The translations under genes and the position numbers were made by a program. Under the pieces are notes generated by a model that ran no database searches, was not told where the DNA came from, and saw only the letters and a list, made by a program, of their open reading frames with translations. A DNA stretch of 17,687 nucleotides from Minisyncoccota bacterium (GTDB lineage Bacteria; Patescibacteriota; Microgenomatia; UBA1400; PJMF01): the NCBI GenBank assembly GCA_014728425.1, contig WJLO01000078.1, positions 1 through 17,687 of the forward strand, in the 5' to 3' direction. Numbering within the stretch: position 1 is the first letter of the stretch; each line of letters opens with the position of its first letter. Of the stretch, positions 1 to 5,704 are shown one piece after another.

Positions 1-145
1 AACAACCTCATGGAGTATATGGGTTAGTAGATCAGGAGTCTTGATAGCTAAAAAGCTAGTGAATGGTGTTGGTGGGTTAGTAGGCTAGACTGTTTAATGG
101 TTAAAAGCCAGTGAAGGTGGCGTATGTGGGAGCTATAGCAATCTG
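1..145. other. Intergenic DNA downstream of rpmE, no gene recognised
   Basis: No open frame of convincing length and no RNA gene is visible here. The stretch holds a direct repeat of gggttagtag (21-30 and 74-83) and a small palindrome, TAGCT-aaaa-AGCTA (45-58). On the minus strand the palindrome would fold after rpmE but is not followed by a U-tract, so it is at best a weak terminator. A minus-strand ATG at 11-9 could begin the next gene, but only 11 bases are in view. Confidence 0.4.
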
Positions 146-481
146 TTATTGATTTTTCTTTTTTAAAGTATGTTTTTTTTCACGCAAGATTTCGCGGTAG
201 GTCTTGGCAGAGTTTGACTGTTTGTTATCAGTAGTTTTGCTTTTAGCCTGTTTCTTTTTAGCAGCAGCTTGTTTTTGTTGGGCAATTTTCATGCGTTGGC
301 GGAATTTATCAACTCGGCCTTGGCGATCCACAAACTTCATCTCGCCAGTGAAAAAGGGATGACAAGCACTACAAATATCAACCTCTAGGGTTTTTTCTGT
401 AGAGCCAGTAGTGAATTTGTTTCCACAAGCACAAGTGACCTGGCAGTTGTGGTGCCAATTAGGATGTAAGTTCTTCTGCAT
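146..481 (-). CDS. rpmE: 50S ribosomal protein L31 with Lys-rich C-terminal extension
   Basis: This is large-subunit ribosomal protein bL31, which binds near the central protuberance at the subunit interface. It is 111 aa. The N-terminal 60 residues match the family: HPNW near the start, CxC at C17/C19, [10 protein letters not shown] with C37/C40, then a GRVDKFRQR stretch. The four Cys make this the zinc-binding (C+) form. Residues 65-111 are an extra tail rich in Lys, Gln and Ala, longer than the usual 65-75 aa protein and probably rRNA-binding or disordered. The gene is transcribed leftward and is divergent from the coiled-coil gene at 546. A perfect extended -10 (TGATATAAT, 522-514) lies about 33 bases upstream. 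No Shine-Dalgarno is seen before the ATG. Family identity is near certain; the role of the tail is unknown. Confidence 0.96.
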   Translation of the reverse strand: MQKNLHPNWHHNCQVTCACGNKFTTGSTEKTLEVDICSACHPFFTGEMKFVDRQGRVDKFRQRMKIAQQKQAAAKKKQAKSKTTDNKQSNSAKTYREILREKKHTLKKKNQ

Positions 482-513
482 TATCGTGATTTATGTTATC
501 TTAATAGAAGATG

Positions 514-522
514 ATTATATCA
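514..522 (-). promoter_or_regulatory. Extended -10 promoter of rpmE
   Basis: Reading on the minus strand, TG at 522-521, one base, then a perfect TATAAT at 519-514. Transcription would start near 507, giving a leader of about 26 nt to the ATG at 481. No convincing -35 is present, as is usual with extended -10 promoters. The same nonamer occurs upstream of the 5609 gene. Confidence 0.55.
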
Positions 523-530
523 TAAAGGTA

Positions 531-538
531 AAAGGAGG
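531..538 (+). promoter_or_regulatory. Strong Shine-Dalgarno fixing the GTG start at 546
   Basis: AAAGGAGG ends 7 bases before GTG 546. It decides this start over the next ATG (567) and over upstream GTG/TTG codons that run into rpmE. Most other genes here have no comparable site. Confidence 0.7.
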
Positions 539-545
539 GATTGAA

Positions 546-1415
546 GTGGTCGAGGCTAGCTCTAGGATGGAGCAGAATCGTTCTGTTATAGGCAACTTAA
601 AGTATTGGCTAGATTGGTTGAGAGAAACAGCTACTAGGAGATCGTTTTGGCAACAAGTGCGCAATGCCTTAACGGGTATAGACTCCTCAAAATTTGTAAA
701 TAGGAAAAAAAATGAGAGTAAGTTTGTTGCAACAGAAAACAAGCCTTTATCCTTAAGACAACAAAGCTGGCAAGATTTTTTTGAACATCTTCAAAGATTG
801 ATTATCCAAGAAAAAAGACACATAACAGAACAAGCAGTTAACCCACGGTCTGAAGGGTTTATTGCATTGAGGACTAACCGTATAAAAGCTAACAAAAGGA
901 TTGAAGACTTAAGATCTCAAATTAGTCAGGCTGAAGATCAAAGAACTCAACAGAAGCTGTCCCTCCAACAGTTAGAGGAGCTAAATCAAGGGTTAGCAGC
1001 ATTGAAGATGAAGCTAGGTGAGGCAAAGTTGGTCAAAAAAAGACTATATCCTCCCACAAATTACTTGAGAACTTTGGTTAGATGTAAGCAAGCTATGAAA
1101 GCTTGTTTTAGAGGTAATTTTTTTGACGAGAGTCAGTTAAAAGATAGTTACGGTGGTTTATACCCCATAATATTTGGTTTAAAATCTGAATTTGAGCTTA
1201 CTGATACTGAAAAAAGAGGTGTTTCTACTAATCAAGTAAGTGCTACCGCGAATAAATTTGATCCTTCTTTCTTAGAAAGAAAAAAAGGCTCAGCAAGACA
1301 ACCGAGATTGCAAGATATTTTAGAACCATCAGAATTAACTACCTCCTCCGGCGCTGCTCCGCCAAAATCACTCCGCCCAAAATTAAAGCCAAGGCCAGCC
1401 CCTGCAGCCAGTTAA
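546..1415 (+). CDS. Hypothetical coiled-coil protein
   Basis: I do not recognise this 289-aa protein. The frame is open from 411, but the start chosen is GTG at 546 because a full AAAGGAGG lies at 531-538, 7 bases before it. This is the clearest Shine-Dalgarno in the window, and the upstream part would overlap rpmE. The N-terminal third has amphipathic segments rich in Trp and Arg. Roughly residues 100-160 are charged, Leu/Gln-rich and heptad-like, so a coiled coil is likely. There is no signal peptide or TM segment. The last 25 or so residues (Pro, Lys and Ala rich) are encoded antisense to the 3' end of the EamA gene over 77 bp, which suggests an ancestral stop was lost. It is the only plus-strand gene in the first 8 kb. 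Expression is plausible because of the SD; function is unknown. Confidence 0.6.
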   Translation: MVEASSRMEQNRSVIGNLKYWLDWLRETATRRSFWQQVRNALTGIDSSKFVNRKKNESKFVATENKPLSLRQQSWQDFFEHLQRLIIQEKRHITEQAVNPRSEGFIALRTNRIKANKRIEDLRSQISQAEDQRTQQKLSLQQLEELNQGLAALKMKLGEAKLVKKRLYPPTNYLRTLVRCKQAMKACFRGNFFDESQLKDSYGGLYPIIFGLKSEFELTDTEKRGVSTNQVSATANKFDPSFLERKKGSARQPRLQDILEPSELTTSSGAAPPKSLRPKLKPRPAPAAS

Positions 1416-2271
1416 CAGTTTCTTGTAAAAAAAACATTCCTAAAGGGATATAGACCAAAGGTTGTAAATACCAAAACAGACTTGCTTCAGAAACCTCAAT
1501 ACCATCTTGGCCTTTAATATAAGCAGTCAAGCCAATGATTGAACCAAACAAAGCCATGTAAAGTCCAGCTAGCCACACTTGCCAGTGTTGAAGATCTAAG
1601 CTAACTTGATTAATCAGTTTAGTGATCGAAAACTCAGCCTCACTAAAGCTTAATATCATAAAGCTGGTTAAACCTACATAAAAACTAATGGTAGTAACAA
1701 ATAACTTAGGTAGGTTGCGATAAGCTTTTTTGGCCCAAACAAAATAAACTGCTGTGCTAATGTTTTGTCCAATGATTAGTAAGTTGCCAGTTAAAGAAAT
1801 CCCTTGTTGCTGGGCAAAGCCATTTAATACAGGAAGAACAGTGAGTAAAATAGTTCCACAAAAAGCTAATATTAGACCGAAAAACTCGTGTTTTTCCTCT
1901 CGCTCTTTTAACAAGGCTATTCCAGCAACTATTGCAAAAATAGGTGCAGTAGTAGTTAACAAACTAGCTTCAATAGCACTGGTTTTAGCCAAGCCAAAGT
2001 AGAGTAGCGACAAGGCTAAAGTTGTACCAACTAGCTCGATCTTGCTAATAGTAAGAATTTGCTGAGTTTTTTGATTGATTTTAGGCCAGTAATACCACAG
2101 AATTGGCAAAGAAAAGACCACTGCCCCTATATAACGGTAAAACAAATAACGAAATGGACTAGTAAACTCTAGGGCAGGTTTAACAATGATTAATGAAGCA
2201 CCCCAAACTAAAGTATTGATGATTAACAAAAAATAAGACTTTAAACGGACAGTGGTTTTTTTCTTAGCCAT
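1339..2271 (-). CDS. EamA/DMT-family transporter
   Basis: This is an inner-membrane protein of the drug/metabolite transporter superfamily, 310 aa, the usual size for the ten-TM, two-EamA-repeat type. The first repeat begins with NTLVWGASLIIVKPAL (about 19-34) and carries a YRYIGAVVFSLPI helix. The second repeat begins around 165 with GQNISTAVYFVWAKKAYR. It ends in a basic tail (QRRRR), consistent with a cytoplasmic C-terminus. The substrate cannot be read from sequence; members export amino acids, metabolites or drugs. The gene lies 86 bp downstream of hisS but appears to have its own promoter: TGC then TAAACT (2286-2278), exactly 6 bases before the ATG. Its 3' end overlaps the convergent coiled-coil gene by 77 bp. 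Confidence 0.92.
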   Translation of the reverse strand: MAKKKTTVRLKSYFLLIINTLVWGASLIIVKPALEFTSPFRYLFYRYIGAVVFSLPILWYYWPKINQKTQQILTISKIELVGTTLALSLLYFGLAKTSAIEASLLTTTAPIFAIVAGIALLKEREEKHEFFGLILAFCGTILLTVLPVLNGFAQQQGISLTGNLLIIGQNISTAVYFVWAKKAYRNLPKLFVTTISFYVGLTSFMILSFSEAEFSITKLINQVSLDLQHWQVWLAGLYMALFGSIIGLTAYIKGQDGIEVSEASLFWYLQPLVYIPLGMFFLQETVNWLQGLALALILGGVILAEQRRRR

Positions 2272-2277
2272 TAGTTT

Positions 2278-2286
2278 AGTTTAGCA
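2278..2286 (-). promoter_or_regulatory. Extended -10 directly before the EamA start (leaderless)
   Basis: Minus strand TG (2286-2285), C, TAAACT (2283-2278), then 6 bases and the ATG at 2271. A start site 7 bases after the -10 would be the A of the ATG itself. No Shine-Dalgarno is present, so a leaderless mRNA is inferred. Confidence 0.5.
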
Positions 2287-2357
2287 TTGAAGCTTTAACT
2301 CACCAAACGTTGTTTTTAATCGATAAGTCTGGTTTTAAACTAGCAAGAATATAGTAG

Positions 2358-3614
2358 TTAATTGGTTTTTTTAAGTTGTTTAATGGCTTTTTCCAGGCTA
2401 AGCTCGGTCTGTTCACCACTGGCCATGTTTTTTAAACTAACAGTTTGTGCTGCAAGCTCTTTTTCGCCAATCACTATTACCCAAGCGAGCTTTTTTTGAT
2501 CAGCCAGTTTAAACTGTTTGCTGAGTTTATCAAATTCAGGATAAACCTCGGTCTTGATGCCAGCCTGACGAAGTTTTTGGGCTGTTTGTAAACTCACAGC
2601 TCTAGTTTCTGGAGCAAACAAAGTAACCAAGACTTGAGTGGTGTTTGTGAGTTGTTTAAAAATACCCAATTTGGCAGCAGCTTCAACCATGCGGTCAAAG
2701 CCAAAAGCAATACCTACAGCAGGCATTTTCAAGCCACCAAGTTCTGCAATTAAATTATCATAACGACCACCACCACCACAAGAACCAACCTGGTAGTTGG
2801 GCAAGATTACCTCAAAGATCATGCCAGTGTAATAATCTAAGCCTCTGGCTAGAGTAGAATTAAACTTGATCTTATCTTGAGGTACGCCTAAATTGACTGC
2901 TTGATCAATAATATCTTGCAGATTAACACTAATTTGAGCTTGTTGAATAGCGGTTAAGGCCTGTTCAGCAACTTGATGATCAAGGCCCTTGTTAGTGAGT
3001 TCAGCGAGCACCTGCTCTTCAGAGATTTTGTCAAGCTTGTCAATGCTTTGAATGATGGAGAAGACGTCAACCTCTTGAGTGGCTATAGGCTTGAGGGTTT
3101 TAAACAAGATTTGACGGTCATTAATACTTAACTCTACTTGGTTAAAGCCAACATTTTGAAAAGCAGCATAAGTACAAGCTAGGATTTCAGCATCAGCAAT
3201 CGGCGCAGTAGCACCAAAGATATCAATATCACATTGAGTAAATTCTCGGAAACGACCCTTTTGTGGTTTATCTGCTCTAAAAACATTTTGAATTTGATAG
3301 CGTCGAAAGTAGCGCGGTAGTTGATGTTGATACTGTGCTAATATTCTAGCTGTGGGTACAGTTTGATCATAACGTAGACCAATCTGGCGTTGACCGCGAT
3401 CTTGAAAGGTATAAACCAGTTGATCAGCTTCTTGGCCATATTTACCCAGTAAAAGATCAGCATACTCTAGAGTAGGCGTTTCTAAAGGCTCAAAGCCATA
3501 AAGCTCAAAAGTTTGTTTAACTTTATTAAGAACAAAGTCGCGTTGTTGTTTTTCTAAGGGTAAAAAATCGCGAAAGCCCTTGAGCGTTTGTAAAGGTTGG
3601 TTGGTTGTTGACAT
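2358..3614 (-). CDS. hisS: Histidyl-tRNA synthetase
   Basis: A class II aminoacyl-tRNA synthetase that charges tRNA-His with histidine using ATP, in the cytoplasm. At 418 aa it has the normal bacterial length. Motif 2 is visible around 103-132 (Arg113, then GRFREFTQCDIDIFG), the histidine A signature LARGLDYYTG at 255-264, GGGRYDNL at 281-288 and motif 3 GIAFGFDR at 301-308. The anticodon-binding domain fills about 325-415. The stretch IGLRYDQTVPTAR (78-90) resembles archaeal and eukaryotic enzymes (LRYDLTVPFAR) rather than the LRPEGT form of most bacteria; CPR genomes commonly carry such versions. The gene lies 24 bp after the winged-helix gene, and a TGTTACAAT element ending 6 bases before its ATG suggests its own leaderless transcript. 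Confidence 0.97.
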   Translation of the reverse strand: MSTTNQPLQTLKGFRDFLPLEKQQRDFVLNKVKQTFELYGFEPLETPTLEYADLLLGKYGQEADQLVYTFQDRGQRQIGLRYDQTVPTARILAQYQHQLPRYFRRYQIQNVFRADKPQKGRFREFTQCDIDIFGATAPIADAEILACTYAAFQNVGFNQVELSINDRQILFKTLKPIATQEVDVFSIIQSIDKLDKISEEQVLAELTNKGLDHQVAEQALTAIQQAQISVNLQDIIDQAVNLGVPQDKIKFNSTLARGLDYYTGMIFEVILPNYQVGSCGGGGRYDNLIAELGGLKMPAVGIAFGFDRMVEAAAKLGIFKQLTNTTQVLVTLFAPETRAVSLQTAQKLRQAGIKTEVYPEFDKLSKQFKLADQKKLAWVIVIGEKELAAQTVSLKNMASGEQTELSLEKAIKQLKKTN

Positions 3615-3620
3615 GGGGGT

Positions 3621-3629
3621 ATTGTAACA
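3621..3629 (-). promoter_or_regulatory. Extended -10 directly before the hisS start (leaderless)
   Basis: Minus strand TG (3629-3628), T, TACAAT (3626-3621), then 6 bases (A and five C) and the ATG at 3614. TACAAT matches the -10 consensus at five of six bases. It sits in the 24-bp gap after the upstream gene, where no SD exists. Confidence 0.55.
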
Positions 3630-3638
3630 ACTTTAATG

Positions 3639-3911
3639 CTATTTTTCATTAAACTCAAGTTTATAACCCCATCCTCTGGCAGCAACGATAAGAAAATTAG
3701 GCTCACATTGTCTCATGATTTTATTGACACGATAGACTTCCTGCTTGAGGGTTCCTGGGCTAGTTGATAATAATCTACAAAGATTGTCAGTAGATAAACT
3801 GCCTTCAGCGATTATTAAAGCAGTGACAAGATCACGTTGTAGTGGTGATAGGCCTTCTGAGGTTAATTTGCGTGAAATTTTGTTCAACATGTTAGTCCAG
3901 CTTTCATTCAT
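3639..3911 (-). CDS. Stand-alone winged-helix (OmpR/PhoB-type) protein
   Basis: This 90-aa protein is probably a DNA-binding regulator. Its second half looks like the C-terminal effector domain of OmpR/PhoB response regulators: an LSTSPGTLKQEVYRVNKIM helix pair corresponding to the recognition helix, then FLIVAARGWGYKLEF, the RGxGYxL hairpin wing typical of that family. No receiver or sensor domain is present, so it is not a normal two-component regulator. Upstream is a near-consensus promoter (TTGACA, 18 bp, TATATT) whose start site would fall about 3 bases before the ATG. Translation may therefore be leaderless at 3911, or begin at the internal ATG (3890). It lies 24 bp before hisS. Targets are unknown; a region within the neighbouring envelope cluster is one guess. 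Confidence 0.75.
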   Translation of the reverse strand: MNESWTNMLNKISRKLTSEGLSPLQRDLVTALIIAEGSLSTDNLCRLLSTSPGTLKQEVYRVNKIMRQCEPNFLIVAARGWGYKLEFNEK

Positions 3912-3920
3912 GATGAATTA

Positions 3921-3950
3921 AATATAAGAAAAGATGACTATTGTTGTCAA
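3921..3950 (-). promoter_or_regulatory. Near-consensus promoter of the winged-helix gene
   Basis: Minus strand TTGACA (3950-3945), an 18-bp spacer and TATATT (3926-3921). This is the best -35/-10 pair in the window. The predicted start near 3914 leaves only about 3 bases before the ATG at 3911. Confidence 0.7.
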
Positions 3951-3955
3951 TAAAT

Positions 3956-4822
3956 TTATTCTAACTCAGTAATCTCACGCAGCCTCCAGTAGGCGCCAGC
4001 TACATTATTTAAACCTGGATCAGTGGCTGGTAAGTTTAAGTTCTTGATTTGCCAGTAGCCTTTAGCACTTAAGGCACGACCTTGATTGGCTAATTCTTGA
4101 GCTTTTTTAAATGAATAAGCGCGATTAATTAATTGACGATGTTCGCTAGACTCGGTCATTAATTGACGAATTTGATCAATACTACGATCACTTTTAACAT
4201 GATAGTCTAAACCTGCTTGGTCTGGCTCACGACCAAGCACTACTTGATAAAGCTCACTAATAGCCTGGCGTCTTTTTTGATAAGTAGTAGGAGGATTAAC
4301 ATCAGCAATAATCTTGGGTTTATAACTAGGCCAACTATCACCAGGGCAGGCAGTAGCACTAAAGTCTGAATGGCCTTTAAGATCTTCCCAACCATCGCAG
4401 TTGGTTAAGGCAGGAGTGCGAAAGAATAGTTGTGAGGCTAGTTCATGAGCTGAGTGAATTTGAGCATTGCTAGGCTGTTTACCATTCATAAACTTACCTA
4501 CCAAACAAACTCCTAAAGCTGAATGGTTATAGTTATAAACATGAGCTCTGGCAGTAGTAAGATCGCCTACATAATAAGTAGTACCGTCTTTGGTAATAAT
4601 GAAATGATAGCCTACACCGCCCCAACCTCGATTTTGAACATGATAGCGAGCAATGTCGTCAGGAGTTTGGGTGTCTGGTCCAGCTGAATGATGAATGACC
4701 AGGTATCTAACTTGAGCCAAAGGTCTGACCCAACTCCAAGTATAAGAGTTACCTATAATTTGTTGACGATAATCAACAAATTTGTCAGCTAAAGCTGGAA
4801 CTGTGAGACTAAAGTTGCCCAT
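3956..4822 (-). CDS. N-acetylmuramoyl-L-alanine amidase with DUF4214-like C-terminal domain
   Basis: A predicted zinc amidase of the Amidase_2/PGRP/T7-lysozyme fold, cleaving the bond between N-acetylmuramic acid and L-Ala in peptidoglycan. It is 288 aa. VIHHSAGP gives zinc ligand H44; GWGGVGYHFII holds the conserved Tyr72; HSALGVCLVGKF is the core strand; GHSDFSATACPG supplies ligands H151 and C159. Residues about 184-235 (ELYQVVLGREPDQAGLDYH...) match the DUF4214 pattern found in surface and S-layer-associated proteins; the last 50 residues are unassigned. No signal peptide or TM segment is visible, so export would need another route, for example the two-TM protein encoded 87 bp upstream. 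A 33-nt inverted repeat lies in that gap. It could serve in wall remodelling, lysis or attack on host or neighbour wall. Confidence 0.9.
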   Translation of the reverse strand: MGNFSLTVPALADKFVDYRQQIIGNSYTWSWVRPLAQVRYLVIHHSAGPDTQTPDDIARYHVQNRGWGGVGYHFIITKDGTTYYVGDLTTARAHVYNYNHSALGVCLVGKFMNGKQPSNAQIHSAHELASQLFFRTPALTNCDGWEDLKGHSDFSATACPGDSWPSYKPKIIADVNPPTTYQKRRQAISELYQVVLGREPDQAGLDYHVKSDRSIDQIRQLMTESSEHRQLINRAYSFKKAQELANQGRALSAKGYWQIKNLNLPATDPGLNNVAGAYWRLREITELE

Positions 4823-4848
4823 ATGATTAATAATTGTTAGTTTAGTTG

Positions 4849-4881
4849 AGATCTTGAGACATCTTATGTCAGTTAAGATCT
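4849..4881. repeat. 33-nt imperfect inverted repeat between the two-TM and amidase genes
   Basis: The outer arms AGATCTT (4849-4855) and AAGATCT (4875-4881) are perfectly complementary. The inner arms GACAT (4858-4862) and ATGTC (4866-4870) are perfect around a 3-base loop. The minus-strand RNA could form a 7+5 bp hairpin with an internal loop. It is not followed by a U-tract on the minus strand, so a simple intrinsic terminator is unlikely. A processing site, an attenuator or a protein-binding palindrome are possible. Confidence 0.6.
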
Positions 4882-4909
4882 GATTATTTAACTTGTTTTT
4901 ATGATTATT

Positions 4910-5314
4910 TTATTCAGTATCACCTTGTTTAAAATAAAAACCTACAATAAAACCAAATGGTCCGCCTAACACACCAGCAATCAAGGTAGCTAGCTCTTTA
5001 GCTGTAGCTACAGGATCAGCAAAAGTATTGGGTTGAAGACCATTAATAATAAACGGACCAATGAGAGTTAAGGTGACCAAAGCTAAAAAAACCACACTAA
5101 ACATCTGTGCAATATGAGCCCTAGTGCTTTCTTGCGAAGCTGCTTTATCAAAGGGAATAGTGCTAGATTGTTGTTTACTAGGTTCTTTGATTTTTACGTC
5201 AGGTCTGGGCTTGTTTTTAGTGGGAGTATCAGTAGGCAGCATTTCTGGCTGTGAATCTGCTACTGGTGGGGCAGTGGTAGTAGTTGGCTGGCGTGGCAGA
5301 TCGTCAGTAGTCAT
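4910..5314 (-). CDS. Small two-TM membrane protein with Pro/Thr-rich N-terminus
   Basis: A 134-aa protein I do not recognise. Residues 1-68 are hydrophilic and rich in Thr, Pro and Lys, with no signal peptide, probably a disordered cytoplasmic or surface tail. Two hydrophobic segments follow: about 70-92 (MFSVVFLALVTLTLIGPFII) and about 107-128, a Gly-rich helix ending in GFIVGFYF. The short loop, two TMs and position upstream of an amidase recall holin-endolysin gene pairs, but no holin family motif can be named and this is an inference from context. It lies 34 bp after the ribbon-helix-helix-like gene and is probably co-transcribed with it. No SD precedes the ATG. Confidence 0.7.
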   Translation of the reverse strand: MTTDDLPRQPTTTTAPPVADSQPEMLPTDTPTKNKPRPDVKIKEPSKQQSSTIPFDKAASQESTRAHIAQMFSVVFLALVTLTLIGPFIINGLQPNTFADPVATAKELATLIAGVLGGPFGFIVGFYFKQGDTE

Positions 5315-5348
5315 AGGCTTGTTTCTAGGGCAGGAAAACTAACTAGTG

Positions 5349-5609
5349 TTATTCTACGCGAGTCTTGTTTTTTGCAAAAACTTTAACTCTCAAAATAGTA
5401 TCAGAACCTTTTTCTTTCATGGTAACCACTCGGCCTTGAGCCATACGCAAAAGTTCATAAGCCTGAGCCATTACACCGCCAACAGTAGTGTTGAGTTCTT
5501 TAGCAAGGTCTTTGGCTTCTTGCAAAGAACCATCATCAAAACTAATGGTTACGGTGTCGGCTTTGTTTTTATCTTGTGGTGGGTTGATTTGGTAATCAAG
5601 GCTGTTCAT
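5349..5609 (-). CDS. Small ribbon-helix-helix-like protein
   Basis: An 86-aa protein with a possible ribbon-helix-helix core. The predicted strand TVTISFDD (about 19-26) is followed by helix A (LQEAKDLAKELN), a short TTV turn and helix B (GGVMAQAYELLRMA). This is the order and spacing of Arc/MetJ-like DNA-binding proteins. A basic beta-rich tail (TILRVKVFAKNKTR) follows. If it binds DNA it might autoregulate its own operon, which contains a two-TM protein and an amidase; this is inference. A perfect extended -10 (TGATATAAT) lies 42 bases upstream. No Shine-Dalgarno is seen. Alternatives are a small scaffold or structural protein. Confidence 0.65.
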   Translation of the reverse strand: MNSLDYQINPPQDKNKADTVTISFDDGSLQEAKDLAKELNTTVGGVMAQAYELLRMAQGRVVTMKEKGSDTILRVKVFAKNKTRVE

Positions 5610-5650
5610 TTGTGATGATTAAGCTTAAAATTTATTACTAAAGTAAAGTT

Positions 5651-5659
5651 ATTATATCA
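5651..5659 (-). promoter_or_regulatory. Extended -10 promoter of the small-protein/two-TM/amidase unit
   Basis: Minus strand TG (5659-5658), A, then a perfect TATAAT (5656-5651). The predicted start near 5644 gives a leader of about 35 nt to ATG 5609. It lies in the 95-bp gap after the M24 peptidase gene. No clear -35 is visible. Confidence 0.55.
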
Positions 5660-5704
5660 TAGCCAGGCATACTAGTTTGACAGGCTGTTTGTTTTTTTTG
5701 TCAT

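Noticed and set aside
45..58. TAGCT-aaaa-AGCTA as the rpmE terminator
   Set aside because: It has only a 5-bp AT-rich stem and no following U-tract on the minus strand.
411..545. Longer start for the coiled-coil gene
   Set aside because: It overlaps rpmE antisense, while GTG 546 has a full Shine-Dalgarno at the right distance.
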